The translations under genes and the position numbers were made by a program. A model generated the notes under the pieces. It made no database searches. It saw only the letters and a program-made list of their open reading frames with translations, and had not been told where the DNA came from. A stretch of DNA of 64,000 bases from Pseudomonas viridiflava (lineage in GTDB: Bacteria; Pseudomonadota; Gammaproteobacteria; Pseudomonadales; Pseudomonadaceae), in NCBI RefSeq assembly GCF_900602065.1, contig NZ_UWFN01000181.1, forward strand, positions 186,001 to 250,000, written 5' to 3'. Positions 39,173-53,001 of this stretch are shown here, in pieces. Numbering within the stretch: the stretch's first letter is position 1; every line of letters starts with the position of its first letter.

Positions 39173-39738
39173 TGGCCCGGATTAACCTTCTCCCCTGGCG
39201 TGAACAGCTCCGCGAGGAACGCAAGAAGCGTTTCCTCATTGCTCTGGCTGGCGTATTTGTCGCTTCGGTCGGTGCGTTGTTCATGGTCGATCAGTATTTG
39301 AGTAGCGCGATTACCCATCAGGCGGCGCGTAATGCATTCATTCAGAACGAAGTCGTCCAGCTCGATGAGCGCATCAGAGAGATCAGTGATTTGCGAGCTA
39401 GGCGCAAACAGTTGCTGGAGCGTATGAAAATTATCCAGGACCTGCAGGGCAACCGTCCGATCATCGGTCGGGTGTTTGACCAGATGGCGCGTACTCTGCC
39501 GGACGGGGTGTACTTCTCGAACGTGAAGATGGCTGACAACCTCATCAGTATCACTGGCGCGGCCGAATCGAATAATCGCGTCTCGGACCTGATGCGTAAT
39601 CTGGACGCCTCCGACTGGCTTGAAGCGCCGAGCCTGACTGAAGTCAAGGCAACCACCGCTGGCGCGCTGGACCAGGCCAACGTGTTCCAGTTGACAGTGC
39701 GCCAGACCCAGCCGGGCATTGATGGAGCCAAGCCATGA
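39172..39738 (+). CDS. pilN: Type IV pilus assembly protein PilN
   Basis: A 188-aa bitopic inner-membrane protein whose short N-terminus (MARINLLPWREQ) docks into PilM; INLLPWR is the diagnostic motif. One membrane helix follows (about 25-45), then a coiled coil and a ferredoxin-like periplasmic domain. It shares one base with the pilM stop. Confidence 0.95.
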
Positions 39739-40358
39739 ATCTTTCTGAGTCGCTGGAAGGGCTGCGCCGGATCGACCTTGGCGACCTTGACGTCAACAAC
39801 CTTGGCTCATGGCCTGCTGCGGTCAAGGTCGTGGCTGGCATGTTGTTGATGGTGCTGGTGCTCGCTCTGGGCTACTTCTTCTACATTCAGGATCTTGAGA
39901 GTCAGCTCGATGCTGCACGCGCCAATGAGGGCACGCTCAAGGAGCAGTTCACCAACAAGGCCTTCCAGGCCGCGAACCTGCAACCTTACAAAGTGCAGAT
40001 GACGGAGATGGAAAACACTTTCGGCGCTTTGCTGAGGCAATTGCCCAGCGACACCGAGGTGCCTGGCCTGCTTGAGGACATCACCCGGACGGGGTTGGGC
40101 AGCGGACTGGAGTTCGAAGAAATCAAATTGCTGCCCGAGGCTGCTCAGCAGTTTTACATCGAGTTGCCGATTCAGATCACCGTGGTAGGCGCTTATCACG
40201 ACCTGGCAACTTTTGTCAGTGGTGTCGCGAGCTTGCCGCGGATCGTGACCCTGCACGACTTTGAGATCAAACCTGTGGACGCTTCCAATCCCTCCAGGTT
40301 GCGCATGAACATTCTTGCCAAGACCTATCGCTACAACGATGAGGGGCTCAAGAAATGA
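39735..40358 (+). CDS. pilO: Type IV pilus assembly protein PilO
   Basis: A 207-aa partner of PilN: cytoplasmic tail, one membrane helix (about 32-50), coiled coil and periplasmic domain with the family stretch LLPEAAQQFYIELPIQITV-GAYHDLATFVS. It overlaps pilN by four bases and pilP by four. Confidence 0.95.
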   Translation: MNLSESLEGLRRIDLGDLDVNNLGSWPAAVKVVAGMLLMVLVLALGYFFYIQDLESQLDAARANEGTLKEQFTNKAFQAANLQPYKVQMTEMENTFGALLRQLPSDTEVPGLLEDITRTGLGSGLEFEEIKLLPEAAQQFYIELPIQITVVGAYHDLATFVSGVASLPRIVTLHDFEIKPVDASNPSRLRMNILAKTYRYNDEGLKK

Positions 40359-40882
40359 AGCGGGCGCGATTGTTGTGCGCCAGTGTGGCGTTGATCAGCC
40401 TGGCCGGTTGCAACGGTGACTCGTCGTTCGCCGACCTGACAAGCTTCATGGATGAGGCGCGTGCCCGCCCTACGGGCACTATCGAGCCGCTGCCCAAGTT
40501 TCGTCCGTATGAAGCGTTCACCTATAACGCGGCTAATATGCGCAGCCCGTTTCAGCCACCGATAAAGGCTGATCTGGTCAATCGCTTGAAAGGCTCGCGA
40601 TTGGTTGCACCTGATGAGACCCGGCCGAGGCAGTTTCTGGAAGGTTTCAATATCGAAACCTTTGAGATGGTCGGTACGATGGCTAATGACACCGGGACCT
40701 TTGCCTTGCTTAAAGGCGCTGGAGGCGTATATCGGGTGAAGGTGGGCGACTATCTGGGGCGTAACAATGGCCGGATTGTCTCAGTCGATGAGTCTCGGGT
40801 TGATGTCGTCGAAATTGTTCCTGACGGAGAGGGGGCATGGTTGGAAAGGCCGCGCAGTATTTCCCTGAAAGAACGCTCATGA
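40355..40882 (+). CDS. pilP: Type IV pilus lipoprotein PilP
   Basis: A 175-aa inner-membrane lipoprotein linking PilN/O to the PilQ secretin. Lipobox LAGC at residues ~16-19, an unstructured segment, then the beta-sandwich domain (FEMVGTMANDTGTFALLKG...YRVKVGDYLGRNNGRI). It overlaps pilQ by four bases. Confidence 0.95.
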   Translation: MKRARLLCASVALISLAGCNGDSSFADLTSFMDEARARPTGTIEPLPKFRPYEAFTYNAANMRSPFQPPIKADLVNRLKGSRLVAPDETRPRQFLEGFNIETFEMVGTMANDTGTFALLKGAGGVYRVKVGDYLGRNNGRIVSVDESRVDVVEIVPDGEGAWLERPRSISLKERS

Positions 40883-43041
40883 AACGAGCACAGCCAAGCA
40901 CGCAAAACACCCTCGGGTTTGCAGGACGGAAAATGATCATGACCAGGATTCTTTCGGCTATCGGTGTATCGCTATGGATTGCGATGATTTCGCCGGTGCT
41001 CCAGGCCGCCACTCTTAAAACGCTGGATGTGGCTGCATTGCCCGGAGACAGGATCGAACTCAAGCTGAGTTTCGACTCCCCAGTGCCAGCGCCCAAAGGC
41101 TACACCACCGAGCAGCCAGCCCGGATCGCACTGGATCTGCCGGGAGTTACCAGTCAGTTGGCGACCAAGAGCCGTGAGTTGGGCAGTGGTAACGCCCGTA
41201 GCGTGGTGGTGGTTCAGGCTCAGGATCGCACGCGGGTCATCATCAACATGACGGCGCTCGCGCCCTACAGCTCGCGGGTTGACGGTAATAATCTGTTTGT
41301 CGTGATTGGCCAGGGTGCCGCAGCGGCACAGGCCTCGCAGCCGACCACTGCACAGGGCGCCGCACGGGTTGCCGTGCCACCACCAACCCCGGCGAAGCCC
41401 AAGGCCTATGCGCCCGTCGGCAAGGCAATCAGGAATGTCGATTTCCAGCGTGGCGAGTTGGGTGAAGGTAATGTGATCATTGATCTGACCGACTCCAGCG
41501 TCGCCCCTGATATTCAGGAGCAGGGCGGCAGAATTCGTGTTGATTTCGCCAAAACCCAATTGCCTGAAAAGCTGCGCGTGCGCCTGGACGTCAAGGACTT
41601 CGCCACCCCGGTGCAGTTCGTCAATGCCAGTGCTACCGGCGATAAGGCCAGTATCACCATTGAGCCTTCAGGGCCGTATGATTATTCGGCCTACCAGACC
41701 GAGGGCAAACTGACCATCAGTGTGCGTCCGTTGACCAACGAGGATCTGGACCGTCGCAATGCTGAAAAACTGGTCTACACCGGTGAAAAGCTCTCGCTGA
41801 ACTTTCAGGACATCGACGTGCGTTCGGTGCTGCAGCTGATCGCCGACTTCACCAGCCTCAACCTGGTGGCCAGTGACACGGTGCAAGGCGGCATCACGCT
41901 GCGTCTGCAGAACGTGCCCTGGGATCAGGCGCTGGACCTGGTGCTGAAAACCAAAGGCCTGGACAAACGCAAGATCGGTAACGTGCTGCTGGTGGCACCG
42001 GCCGACGAAATCGCGGCTCGCGAGCGTCAGGAACTTGAGTCGCTCAAGCAGATTGCCGAGTTGGCACCGCTGCGCCGTGAACTGTTACAGGTCAACTACG
42101 CCAAGGCTGCGGATATCGCCAAGCTGTTCCAGTCGGTGACCAGTGCCGAGTCGAAAATCGATGAGCGCGGCTCGATTACCGTGGATGACCGCACCAACAA
42201 CATCATTGCCTACCAGACTCAGGACCGTCTGGACGAACTGCGCCGTATCGTCTCCCAGCTGGACATTCCGGTGCGTCAGGTGATGATCGAAGCGCGAATT
42301 GTTGAGGCCAACGTCGGTTACGACAAGGCGCTCGGGGTGCGCTGGGCGGGCGACACCAACCGCAACAACAACCACAAGTGGAGTGGTTATGGCCTGGATG
42401 ACAATGGTGACGAAGCCGGTAACACGGGAGATGCGCTGACTTCCAATGTGCCATTCGTCGATCTGGGCGCAGCCAACGCAACCTCCGGCATCGGTATCGC
42501 GTTCATGACCGATAACGTTTTGCTTGACCTTGAACTCAGCGCCATGGAGAGGACCGGTAACGGCGAAATCGTCTCGCAGCCCAAGGTCGTGACCTCGGAC
42601 AAGGAAACCGCGAAGATTCTGAAAGGCACCGAGATTCCTTATCAGGAATCCAGCTCCAGTGGCGCTACCACCGTGTCTTTCAAAGAGGCCTCGCTGTCGC
42701 TGGAAGTGACTCCGCAGATCACCCCGGACAACCGCATCATCATGGAAGTCAAAGTCACCAAGGATGAGCCGGATTACCTCAATACCGTGCTGGGTGTGCC
42801 GCCTATTCGCAAAAACGAAGTCAACGCCAAGGTGCTGGTTGCCGACGGCGAAACCATCGTAATTGGTGGTGTGTTCTCCAATACGCAAAGTAAAGTTGTC
42901 GATAAGGTGCCATTTCTTGGCGATGTGCCGTATGTTGGCCGCCTTTTCCGGCGCGATGTGGTCTCGGAGGCAAAATCCGAGCTGCTGGTGTTCCTCACTC
43001 CGCGTATCATGAACAACCAGGCGATTGCTGTGAGTCGTTGA
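40879..43041 (+). CDS. pilQ: Type IV pilus secretin PilQ
   Basis: A 720-aa outer-membrane secretin forming the channel for the pilus fibre. AMIN domains near residues 50-290, a STN/N0-N1 region ([26 protein letters not shown]) and the secretin domain ending [12 protein letters not shown] are clear. I use the ATG at 40879 because the ATGA overlap repeats the junctions of the whole operon. However, an ATG at 40933 has a better RBS (AGGACGGA) and a more compact signal peptide, so the mature protein may start from there. The export signal ([22 protein letters not shown]) is in either form. Confidence 0.92.
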   Translation: MKRAQPSTQNTLGFAGRKMIMTRILSAIGVSLWIAMISPVLQAATLKTLDVAALPGDRIELKLSFDSPVPAPKGYTTEQPARIALDLPGVTSQLATKSRELGSGNARSVVVVQAQDRTRVIINMTALAPYSSRVDGNNLFVVIGQGAAAAQASQPTTAQGAARVAVPPPTPAKPKAYAPVGKAIRNVDFQRGELGEGNVIIDLTDSSVAPDIQEQGGRIRVDFAKTQLPEKLRVRLDVKDFATPVQFVNASATGDKASITIEPSGPYDYSAYQTEGKLTISVRPLTNEDLDRRNAEKLVYTGEKLSLNFQDIDVRSVLQLIADFTSLNLVASDTVQGGITLRLQNVPWDQALDLVLKTKGLDKRKIGNVLLVAPADEIAARERQELESLKQIAELAPLRRELLQVNYAKAADIAKLFQSVTSAESKIDERGSITVDDRTNNIIAYQTQDRLDELRRIVSQLDIPVRQVMIEARIVEANVGYDKALGVRWAGDTNRNNNHKWSGYGLDDNGDEAGNTGDALTSNVPFVDLGAANATSGIGIAFMTDNVLLDLELSAMERTGNGEIVSQPKVVTSDKETAKILKGTEIPYQESSSSGATTVSFKEASLSLEVTPQITPDNRIIMEVKVTKDEPDYLNTVLGVPPIRKNEVNAKVLVADGETIVIGGVFSNTQSKVVDKVPFLGDVPYVGRLFRRDVVSEAKSELLVFLTPRIMNNQAIAVSR

Positions 43042-43045
43042 TTCT

Positions 43046-43564
43046 GTGCGAAATTTAATACTTGTAGGGCCGATGGGGGCTGGAAAAAGCACCATCGGCC
43101 GTTTGCTGGCCAAAGAGCTGCGCCTGCCGTTCAAGGATTCCGACAAGGAAATTGAACTGCGCACGGGTGCCAATATCCCGTGGATTTTCGACAAGGAAGG
43201 CGAGCCGGGCTTCCGAGACCGTGAGCAGGCGATGATCGCTGAGCTGTGTAGCGTGGACGGCATTGTCCTCGCGACCGGCGGCGGTGCGGTCATGCGCAGC
43301 GAAAACCGGCAGGCCCTGCACCAGGGCGGGCGTGTCGTGTATCTACATGCCTCGGTAGAGCAGCAAGTCGGGCGTACTGCCCGTGATCGTAACCGACCGT
43401 TGTTGCGCACTGCTGATCCAGCCAGGGTTTTGCGTGATCTGCTGGAGATGCGCGACCCGCTTTATCGGGAGATCGCCGATCTGGTGGTTGAAACCGATGA
43501 GCGGCCGCCACGAATGGTGGTTCTTGATATCCTTGCGCGTTTGGCGGAGCTTCCTCCCCGTTAA
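43046..43564 (+). CDS. aroK: Shikimate kinase
   Basis: A 172-aa enzyme phosphorylating shikimate in the aromatic amino-acid pathway. Walker [10 protein letters not shown], the shikimate-binding DSDKEIE and RDREQAM regions, [11 protein letters not shown] and the lid RNRPLLR are present. Start GTG at 43046, four bases after the pilQ stop, with the RBS inside the end of pilQ. It is translated as a continuation of the pil operon, as in other Pseudomonas. Confidence 0.95.
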   Translation: MRNLILVGPMGAGKSTIGRLLAKELRLPFKDSDKEIELRTGANIPWIFDKEGEPGFRDREQAMIAELCSVDGIVLATGGGAVMRSENRQALHQGGRVVYLHASVEQQVGRTARDRNRPLLRTADPARVLRDLLEMRDPLYREIADLVVETDERPPRMVVLDILARLAELPPR

Positions 43565-43693
43565 AGCCCAGGCAGAAATGCGCTATCCTCGGCGACCAAT
43601 AAAAAAACAGGACGAGGCACTGCCTTGAGCCACATTTTGCGTGAGTGCCAAAAGCGCTCACGGCGACGTATACGGTAATCAACGTGGGGACAC

Positions 43694-44797
43694 ATGCAGA
43701 CACTTAAGGTCGAGCTTGGCGAGCGCAGCTACCCGATTCACATCGGCGAAGGCTTGCTGGATCGTTTGGATTTACTCGCTCCGCATATCGTCGGGCGGCA
43801 AGTGGCGATTGTTTCCAATACCACCGTCGCACCGCTTTACCTTGAGCGACTGACCCGCACGCTGGCCGACTATAACGTCTTGCCCGTCATTCTTCCCGAC
43901 GGTGAAGCCTTCAAGAACTGGGAAACCCTGCAAACCATTTTTGATGGCCTGCTCGGTGCCCGTCATGATCGTCGTACCACGGTGATTGCCCTCGGTGGCG
44001 GTGTCATTGGTGACATGGCCGGCTTTGCTGCTGCGTGCTATCAGCGTGGGGTGAATTTCATTCAGATCCCGACGACCTTGCTGTCACAGGTCGATTCGTC
44101 GGTGGGCGGCAAGACCGGTATCAACCATCCGCTGGGCAAGAACATGGTCGGCGCTTTCTATCAGCCGAGTGTCGTGCTGATCGATACCACTAGCCTCAAC
44201 ACCTTGCCTGAGCGCGAGCTGTCGGCAGGTCTTGCCGAGGTCATCAAGTACGGCCTGATCAGCGATGAACCGTTTCTGACCTGGCTGGAAGAAAACGTTG
44301 ACCGGTTGCGCGGGCTGGATCAGGCCGCATTGACTGTCGCCATTGAGCGCTCATGTGCTGCCAAGGCCTTGATCGTCGGTGCTGATGAGCGAGAAACCGG
44401 CGTGCGTGCCACGCTGAACCTCGGCCACACCTTCGGGCATGCCATCGAAACTCATATGGGTTACGGCGTCTGGCTGCATGGTGAGGCGGTGGGTGCAGGC
44501 ACTGCCATGGCGCTGGAAATGTCTTCCCGTCTGGGCTGGATCAGCGAACAGGAACGCGATCGCGGTATCCGCCTGCTGCAGCGTGCCGGTTTGCCGGTGG
44601 TGCCGCCGCAGGAAATGACCCCGGAGCATTTCCTTGAGCACATGGCGGTCGACAAAAAAGTCCTGGATGGTCGTATGCGTCTGGTCCTGCTTAGCCGTAT
44701 GGGCGAAGCCGTGATCACCGACGAATATCCAAAAGAAGTATTACAGGCCACGCTGGCGGCGGATTACCGCGCCCTCGTGGATCAGCTCAGAGGTTAA
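43694..44797 (+). CDS. aroB: 3-dehydroquinate synthase
   Basis: A 367-aa NAD- and zinc-dependent enzyme turning DAHP into 3-dehydroquinate. [41 protein letters not shown] and [12 protein letters not shown] (metal-binding His) are the family signatures. It lies 129 bases after aroK; the gap shows no gene. Confidence 0.96.
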   Translation: MQTLKVELGERSYPIHIGEGLLDRLDLLAPHIVGRQVAIVSNTTVAPLYLERLTRTLADYNVLPVILPDGEAFKNWETLQTIFDGLLGARHDRRTTVIALGGGVIGDMAGFAAACYQRGVNFIQIPTTLLSQVDSSVGGKTGINHPLGKNMVGAFYQPSVVLIDTTSLNTLPERELSAGLAEVIKYGLISDEPFLTWLEENVDRLRGLDQAALTVAIERSCAAKALIVGADERETGVRATLNLGHTFGHAIETHMGYGVWLHGEAVGAGTAMALEMSSRLGWISEQERDRGIRLLQRAGLPVVPPQEMTPEHFLEHMAVDKKVLDGRMRLVLLSRMGEAVITDEYPKEVLQATLAADYRALVDQLRG

Positions 44798-44806
44798 TGA
44801 AAATCC

Positions 44807-46426
44807 ATGACGAGTAGCTTGCACGCCGACGAGGCCTTCCTCGGCCATTACCAGTTGAGTCATGACCCCTTCGCGGCGCGGGTACCTGGCTTCAAATTTT
44901 TCCCTGCCCAGCGCAAGCCGGTACTGGGGCAACTGCATCATCTGGCGCGTTACAGCCAGCTGTTGCTGGTTGTGACCGGGCCAAACGGCAGCGGCAAGAC
45001 ATTGTTGCGTCAGGCGCTGGTTGCCAGCACCAACAAGCAATCGGTTCAGAGCGTAGTGATTTCGGCGCGCGGCGCCAGCGATGCGTCCGGCCTGCTGCGT
45101 CAGGTTGCCCAGGCGCTGAATGTCGCCCAGCCAGAGATGCATGCCATTCTTGCTCAGATCGTGCAGTTGGCGCTGACCGGGCAAGAAGTCTATTTGTTGG
45201 TCGATGATGCCGAACAACTTGGCGAATCTGCACTCGAAGCACTGCTTGGTCTGGCCGATGGAAGTCCTGAAGGCCGTCCGCATGTGTTTCTGTTCGGTGA
45301 AGCCTCGCTGATCGATCGACTCGATCAGCTGTGTGCAGAGGCTGAAACCGAGGGCGAGCGCTATCACGTCATCGAGCTGGCACCTTACACGGAAGACGAA
45401 ACACGGGAATATCTGGAGCAACGACTGGAAGGTGCCGGACAAGGCATCGAATTGTTCACGGCCGAGCAGATAACCGATATTCACGAGCATTCCGGTGGAT
45501 GGCCTGGCGCTATCAATCAGGTTGCCCGGGACTCAATGATCGAGGCGATGATCGCCAGCCGTTCGGCGGTCAAACGCCCAAGTGTGGGATTCAAAATGCC
45601 GAAGAAATATGTAATGGCACTGGGTGCTGTGGTTGCAGTCGGGGTGTTGGCAGCAGTGCTGATTCCTGGCCGCGGCGGCAATTCCGGTGCCCCAGCGACG
45701 CAGCCTGCCAACTCTCAGGCGCAATTGCCTCTGGGGCAGGGCACGCCAAGCGCCCAGCAGTCCAACAACGGTGGCCCGGCTATCGAGTTCGCGGGTAACT
45801 CGCAGCCGATGCCGTTGCCACTGGTGGGCAACTCTCAACCTGTTATGCGTGGCCCGCTGGCTGAAGCGGCTGGCGCAAGTGATGGCGACGATGATGGTGT
45901 GCCGGTTGGTTCGGTTGATCAGCCGCCAACCGTGACCACCACCGCGCCGCCTGCCGGTGTGCCGGCCGGTGCTGCACCTTCCACGCCTCGCTCTTCTATT
46001 GCGCCGCCAGCGGCCGCTACTGCTCCGAAGCCAGCCGCACCCGCTGCGACCGCTCCGAAGCCAGCAGCGCCAGCTCAGGCTCCGGCGCAGGTCGCAACCG
46101 CCAAGCCAGCACCCGCCGCCGCTGCCAAACCTGCAGCCGGTAGCAGTTGGTACGGCAGTCAGCAACCGGGTCGTTATGTCGTGCAGATTCTGGGCACCAG
46201 CTCCGAAACCACTGCCCAGGCGTTCGTCGCAGAGCAAGGTGGCGAGTACCGTTATTTCAAGAAAACGCTTCAGGGCAAGCCGCTGTATGTGATCACTTAC
46301 GGCAACTTCTCTGATCGCGCAGCTGCCCTTGCAGCTATCAAGGGATTGCCAGCGAAGGTTCAGGCTGGTAAACCTTGGCCTCGTACTGTCGCCAGTATCC
46401 AACAGGAACTCGGCGCAGCTCGCTGA
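44807..46426 (+). CDS. DamX-like AAA ATPase with C-terminal SPOR domain
   Basis: A 539-aa protein. The cytoplasmic part (about 1-260) is an ExeA-like AAA ATPase with Walker A GPNGSGKTLL and Walker B YLLVDDAEQL. A single membrane helix (about 266-287; VMALGAVVAVGVLAAVLIPG) follows, then ~190 residues of Ala/Pro-rich low-complexity linker and a SPOR domain at the C-terminus (about 445-535; RYVVQILGTSSETTAQAF). The architecture and the position after aroB match DamX of enterobacteria and PA5037, a cell-division protein drawn to septal peptidoglycan. It starts nine bases after aroB. Confidence 0.9.
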   Translation: MTSSLHADEAFLGHYQLSHDPFAARVPGFKFFPAQRKPVLGQLHHLARYSQLLLVVTGPNGSGKTLLRQALVASTNKQSVQSVVISARGASDASGLLRQVAQALNVAQPEMHAILAQIVQLALTGQEVYLLVDDAEQLGESALEALLGLADGSPEGRPHVFLFGEASLIDRLDQLCAEAETEGERYHVIELAPYTEDETREYLEQRLEGAGQGIELFTAEQITDIHEHSGGWPGAINQVARDSMIEAMIASRSAVKRPSVGFKMPKKYVMALGAVVAVGVLAAVLIPGRGGNSGAPATQPANSQAQLPLGQGTPSAQQSNNGGPAIEFAGNSQPMPLPLVGNSQPVMRGPLAEAAGASDGDDDGVPVGSVDQPPTVTTTAPPAGVPAGAAPSTPRSSIAPPAAATAPKPAAPAATAPKPAAPAQAPAQVATAKPAPAAAAKPAAGSSWYGSQQPGRYVVQILGTSSETTAQAFVAEQGGEYRYFKKTLQGKPLYVITYGNFSDRAAALAAIKGLPAKVQAGKPWPRTVASIQQELGAAR

Positions 46427-46644
46427 AGTCGCAGCGGCCTTACCCCGGCCGCTCACCCAGCAACCTGATTGACCTCCTGAGCGTGCTGCCACTGGCAGCG
46501 CGTCTTGTGGTGTCTGCATCACAGGCACCTTCGGTATTCAGAACGCTTCTGGTCAGAATGATAAAAAAGTCTTTCGGCTAGCACAGCATCCAGCTATAAA
46601 CGTTCATAAATGCGACACGAATTTACGACTGTTCGTCGTTAAAT

Positions 46645-46673
46645 TTGTGAGGCTTTGTGTCGCTGTGTACAAT
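46645..46673 (+). promoter_or_regulatory. Sigma-70 promoter of gltBD
   Basis: TTGTGA, a 17-base spacer and TACAAT. Transcription would begin around 46680, leaving a ~100-nt leader before gltB. This is the best sigma-70 match in the window. The remaining gap 46427-46782 has a small GC hairpin (46434-46452) after the preceding gene and no ORF. Confidence 0.7.
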
Positions 46674-46782
46674 GACCTCCCTTTTGCTCCCGCTAAGCTG
46701 GCGTACGTTCAGCGCGAGAGGTAACTGGTTGAATTGAAAAGAAATTTGCCTCTCATGGAGGCAGCCTGGTGAGAAAGTGTCT

Positions 46783-49700
46783 ATGAAAGCAGGTCTGTAC
46801 CATCCAGATGAATTCAAGGATAACTGTGGTTTCGGCCTGATTGCCCACATGCAGGGCGAGCCCAGTCATCACCTGTTGCAGACGGCTATCCAAGCCCTGA
46901 CCTGCATGACCCACCGTGGTGGGATCAACGCCGACGGCAAGACCGGTGACGGTTGCGGGCTGTTGATTCAAAAACCGGACGCGTTCCTGCGCGCGGTTGC
47001 CAAAGAGCACTTTGGTAACGAGCTGCCGCGTCAATACGCCGTGGGCATGGTGTTCCTCAATCAGGACGACGCTAAAGCCGATGTCGCCCGCGAGAACATG
47101 AATCGCGAAATCCTTGCCGCTGGCCTGACACTCGTCGGCTGGCGCCAGGTGCCTATCGACACCAGCGTGCTGGGTCGTCTGGCGCTGGAGCGTCTGCCGA
47201 AAATCGAGCAGGTGTTCATTGGCGGTGAAGGCCTGAGTGATCAGGAATTCGCAATCAAGCTGTTCAGCGCGCGCCGCCGTTCGTCGGTCGCCAACGCTGA
47301 AGACACTGATCACTACATCTGCAGCTTTTCTCACAAGACCATCATCTACAAAGGTCTGATGATGCCGCGCGACCTGACGGCATTTTTCCCGGACCTGAGC
47401 GACGAGCGTCTGCAAACCGCGATTTGCGTGTTCCACCAGCGCTTCTCGACCAATACCTTGCCGAAATGGCCGCTTGCACAGCCATTCCGCTTCCTCGCCC
47501 ATAACGGCGAGATCAACACCATTACCGGTAACCGCAACTGGGCGCAGGCCCGTCGCACCAAGTTCGCCAACGAACTGATTCCGGATCTGGACGAGCTGGG
47601 CCCGCTGGTCAACCGCGTGGGTTCCGACTCCTCAAGCATGGACAACATGCTGGAACTGATGGTCACCGGCGGCATCGACCTGTTCCGCGGCGTGCGCATG
47701 ATCATTCCGCCTGCGTGGCAGAACGTTGAAACCATGGATCCCGATCTGCGGGCGTTCTATGAGTACAACTCCATGCACATGGAGCCGTGGGATGGTCCGG
47801 CTGGTGTCGTGATGACTGAAGGTCGCCACGCGGTCTGCCTGCTTGACCGTAACGGTCTGCGTCCGGCGCGCTGGGTCACCACCAAGAATGGCTACATCAC
47901 CCTGGCGTCGGAAATCGGCGTGTGGGATTACAAGCCAGAAGACGTGATCGCCAAGGGCCGTGTAGGCCCGGGCCAGATCTTTGCCGTGGACACTGAAACC
48001 GGCCAGATCCTCGACACCGACGCCATCGACAACCGCCTGAAGTCGCGTCACCCGTATAAGCAATGGCTGCGCAAGAACGCCCTGCGTATCCAGGCGACCA
48101 TCGAAGACAACGACCATGGTTCGGCTTTCTACAATGCCGACCAGCTCAAGCAATACATGAAGATGTATCAGGTCACCTTCGAAGAGCGCGATCAGGTATT
48201 GCGTCCGCTCGGTGAGCAAGGCCAGGAAGCGGTTGGCTCCATGGGTGACGACACGCCGATGGCGATCCTGTCGCAACGCGTGCGTTCGCCTTACGACTAT
48301 TTCCGTCAGCAGTTCGCGCAGGTCACCAACCCGCCGATCGATCCGCTGCGTGAAGCCATCGTCATGTCGCTGGAAATCTGCCTCGGTGCCGAGCGCAACA
48401 TTTTCCAGGAGTCGCCTGAGCACGCTTCCCGCGTGATCCTCAGCTCGCCGGTCATTTCCCCGGCCAAGTGGCGCTCGCTGATGACCCTGGAACGTCCAGG
48501 CTTCGAGCGGCAGATCATCGACCTGAACTACGAAGAAAGCATCGGCCTTGAAGCGGCTGTGCGTAACATCGCTGATCAGGCTGAAGAAGCCGTGCGTGCC
48601 GGTCGTACCCAGATCGTGCTGACTGACCGTCATATCGCTCCGGGCAAGCTGCCTGCTCACGCCTCTTTGGCTGTAGGCGCTGTGCACCACCGCCTGACCG
48701 AAAAAGGCCTGCGTTGCGACAGTAACATTCTGGTTGAAACCGCCACCGCTCGTGATCCGCATCACTTCGCGGTATTGATCGGCTTCGGTGCGTCGGCGGT
48801 GTATCCATTCCTCGCTTATGAAGTGCTGGGCGACCTGATCCGCACCGGTGAAGTACTGGGCGACCTCTACGAGGTGTTCAAGAACTACCGCAAAGGCATC
48901 ACCAAAGGTTTGCTCAAGATCCTCTCGAAGATGGGTATCTCGACCATCGCTTCGTACCGTGGCGCGCAGTTGTTCGAGGCCATCGGTTTGTCCGAAGCGG
49001 TCTGCGACCTGAGCTTCCGTGGTGTCCCAAGCCGCATCAAAGGTGCGCGCTTCGTCGATATCGAAGCCGAGCAGAAGTTGCTCTCCAACGAAGCCTGGAG
49101 CCCGCGCAAGCCGATCCAGCAAGGTGGCCTGCTCAAGTTCGTGTTCGGTGGCGAATACCACGCCTACAACCCGGACGTGGTCAGCATGCTGCAAGCCGCT
49201 GTACAGCAGGGCGACTACAGCAAGTTCAAGGAATACACCTCGCTCGTGGACAAGCGTCCGGTATCGATGATTCGCGACCTGTTCCAGGTCAAGACCCTCG
49301 ACACCCCGATGTCCATCGACGAAGTCGAGCCGCTGGCGGAAATCCTCAAGCGCTTTGACTCGGCGGGTATCTCGTTGGGCGCACTGTCGCCGGAAGCTCA
49401 CGAAGCGCTGGCCGAGGCCATGAACCGTCTGGGCGCACGCTCCAACTCCGGTGAGGGTGGTGAAGACCCTGCGCGCTACGGCACTATCCGCAGCTCGAAA
49501 ATCAAACAGATCGCTACTGGCCGTTTCGGCGTAACCCCTGAGTATCTGGTCAATGCCGACGTGTTGCAGATCAAGGTCGCTCAAGGCGCCAAGCCGGGTG
49601 AAGGCGGGCAACTGCCGGGCGGTAAAGTGAACGGTCTGATCGCCAAGCTGCGTTATGCAGTGCCGGGCGTGACCCTGATTTCGCCGCCGCCGCACCACGA

Positions 49701-51231
49701 CATCTATTCCATCGAAGACTTGTCGCAGCTGATTTTCGACCTTAAACAGGTCAATCCGGAGGCGCTGGTTTCGGTGAAACTGGTTGCCGAGGCGGGCGTG
49801 GGTACGATTGCTGCCGGTGTGGCCAAGGCTTACGCTGACCTGATCACCATTTCCGGTTATGACGGCGGCACCGGTGCATCGCCGCTGTCTTCGATCAAAT
49901 ACGCGGGCGCTCCATGGGAACTCGGCCTGGCGGAGACCCACCAGACCCTGCGCGGCAACGACCTGCGCGGCAAGGTTCGGGTGCAGACCGATGGTGGTCT
50001 GAAAACCGGTCTGGACGTGATCAAGGCTGCAATTCTCGGCGCCGAAAGCTTCGGTTTCGGTACCGCACCGATGATCGCGCTGGGCTGCAAATACCTGCGT
50101 ATCTGCCACCTGAACAACTGCGCCACCGGCGTTGCGACTCAGAATGACAAGCTGCGCAAGGATCACTACATCGGCACCGTCGACATGGTGATCAACTTCT
50201 TCACCTACGTGGCTGAAGAAACCCGCGAGTGGCTGGCCAAACTGGGCGTTCGTTCTCTGGAGGAGCTGATCGGTCGTACTGATCTGCTCGACATCCTGCC
50301 GGGCGAAACCGCCAAGCAGCAGCATCTGGACCTGACGCCATTGTTGGGCAGCGACCACATCCCTGCTGACAAACCTCAGTTCAGCCTGGTAGATCGTAAC
50401 CCGCCGTTCGACAAAGGCTTGCTGGCCGAGCGCATGGTTGAAATGGCCAAACCGGCCATCGAAAGCCTGAGCGGTGGTGAGTTCGAGCTGGACATCTGCA
50501 ACTGCGACCGCTCCATCGGCGCACGGATTTCCGGCGAGATCGCCAAGCTGCACGGCAACCAGGGCATGAACAAGGCACCGATCACCTTCCGCTTCAAAGG
50601 GACGGCTGGTCAAAGCTTCGGTGTGTGGAACGCCGGTGGTTTGAACATGTATCTGGAAGGCGACGCCAACGACTACGTCGGCAAAGGCATGACCGCTGGC
50701 AAGCTGGTGATCGTTCCGCCAAAAGGTAGCCCGTTCAAAACCCAGGAAAGCGCCATCATCGGCAACACCTGCCTGTACGGCGCCACCGGCGGCAAGCTGT
50801 TCGCAGCCGGTACTGCAGGCGAGCGTTTCGCGGTGCGTAACTCCGGTGCTCACACCATCGTGGAAGGCACGGGCGACCATTGCTGCGAATACATGACCGG
50901 TGGTTTCGTCTGCGTACTGGGCAAGACCGGCTATAACTTCGGCTCCGGGATGACCGGTGGTTTCGCCTACGTGCTGGATCTGGACAACACTTTCGTTGAC
51001 CGGGTTAACCACGAACTGGTTGAAATCCAGCGGATCAGCGGCGAAGCGATGGAAGCTTATCGCAGCCATCTGGAGCGTGTACTGGCTGAGTATGTCGAGG
51101 AAACCGACAGCGAGTGGGGCCGTAACGTCTGGGAAAACCTGGACGACTACCTGCGCCGCTTCTGGATGGTCAAGCCGAAGGCAGCTTCGTTGAAGTCCTT
51201 GCTCTCCAGCACCCGCGCGAATCCGCAGTAA
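46783..51231 (+). CDS. gltB: Glutamate synthase (NADPH) large subunit
   Basis: A 1,482-aa iron-sulfur flavoprotein that moves the glutamine amide to 2-oxoglutarate. The N-terminal glutamine amidotransferase uses Cys15 ([10 protein letters not shown]), exposed after propeptide cleavage; the central and FMN-binding synthase domains hold [12 protein letters not shown] and [12 protein letters not shown]. The 3Fe-4S cluster is bound by [12 protein letters not shown]; the C-terminal part is the beta-helix domain ([11 protein letters not shown]). Start ATG 46783; a GTG six bases upstream is not needed. A frame of 1,203 codons open on the other strand is a composition effect. Confidence 0.97.
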   Translation: MKAGLYHPDEFKDNCGFGLIAHMQGEPSHHLLQTAIQALTCMTHRGGINADGKTGDGCGLLIQKPDAFLRAVAKEHFGNELPRQYAVGMVFLNQDDAKADVARENMNREILAAGLTLVGWRQVPIDTSVLGRLALERLPKIEQVFIGGEGLSDQEFAIKLFSARRRSSVANAEDTDHYICSFSHKTIIYKGLMMPRDLTAFFPDLSDERLQTAICVFHQRFSTNTLPKWPLAQPFRFLAHNGEINTITGNRNWAQARRTKFANELIPDLDELGPLVNRVGSDSSSMDNMLELMVTGGIDLFRGVRMIIPPAWQNVETMDPDLRAFYEYNSMHMEPWDGPAGVVMTEGRHAVCLLDRNGLRPARWVTTKNGYITLASEIGVWDYKPEDVIAKGRVGPGQIFAVDTETGQILDTDAIDNRLKSRHPYKQWLRKNALRIQATIEDNDHGSAFYNADQLKQYMKMYQVTFEERDQVLRPLGEQGQEAVGSMGDDTPMAILSQRVRSPYDYFRQQFAQVTNPPIDPLREAIVMSLEICLGAERNIFQESPEHASRVILSSPVISPAKWRSLMTLERPGFERQIIDLNYEESIGLEAAVRNIADQAEEAVRAGRTQIVLTDRHIAPGKLPAHASLAVGAVHHRLTEKGLRCDSNILVETATARDPHHFAVLIGFGASAVYPFLAYEVLGDLIRTGEVLGDLYEVFKNYRKGITKGLLKILSKMGISTIASYRGAQLFEAIGLSEAVCDLSFRGVPSRIKGARFVDIEAEQKLLSNEAWSPRKPIQQGGLLKFVFGGEYHAYNPDVVSMLQAAVQQGDYSKFKEYTSLVDKRPVSMIRDLFQVKTLDTPMSIDEVEPLAEILKRFDSAGISLGALSPEAHEALAEAMNRLGARSNSGEGGEDPARYGTIRSSKIKQIATGRFGVTPEYLVNADVLQIKVAQGAKPGEGGQLPGGKVNGLIAKLRYAVPGVTLISPPPHHDIYSIEDLSQLIFDLKQVNPEALVSVKLVAEAGVGTIAAGVAKAYADLITISGYDGGTGASPLSSIKYAGAPWELGLAETHQTLRGNDLRGKVRVQTDGGLKTGLDVIKAAILGAESFGFGTAPMIALGCKYLRICHLNNCATGVATQNDKLRKDHYIGTVDMVINFFTYVAEETREWLAKLGVRSLEELIGRTDLLDILPGETAKQQHLDLTPLLGSDHIPADKPQFSLVDRNPPFDKGLLAERMVEMAKPAIESLSGGEFELDICNCDRSIGARISGEIAKLHGNQGMNKAPITFRFKGTAGQSFGVWNAGGLNMYLEGDANDYVGKGMTAGKLVIVPPKGSPFKTQESAIIGNTCLYGATGGKLFAAGTAGERFAVRNSGAHTIVEGTGDHCCEYMTGGFVCVLGKTGYNFGSGMTGGFAYVLDLDNTFVDRVNHELVEIQRISGEAMEAYRSHLERVLAEYVEETDSEWGRNVWENLDDYLRRFWMVKPKAASLKSLLSSTRANPQ

Positions 51232-51242
51232 CTGCAGCCACA

Positions 51243-52766
<1,524 letters not shown>

Positions 52767-52790
52767 TGTAGCAGCTCGGCTCCCACGAAC

Positions 52791-52881
52791 CTGTAGGAGC
52801 CGAGCTTGCTCGCGATGAACGATAACGCTTTGGGTCTGAAGGGCTTCGGCGTCCAGATCGCGGGCAAGCTCCGCTCTCACA
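52791..52881. repeat. REPIN-like inverted repeat (R16)
   Basis: CTGTAGGAGCCGAGCTTGCT opposite GGGCAAGCTCCGCTCTCACA, both arms diverged. Just before it (52768-52787) is a fragment GCAGCTCGGCTCCCACGA resembling another arm. It marks the border between the conserved glt genes and the accessory region. Confidence 0.72.
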
Positions 52882-53001
52882 TAATTCTCGCCCCCGCTTC
52901 AAACCCCGCAACAAATCGGCACCGTGCCCACCGGCGGAAGTCGCTTCCAACCAGACCCCGGCGCTAATACCCCCTCCAGCTTCATCCGCCTCTTTTACCT
53001 C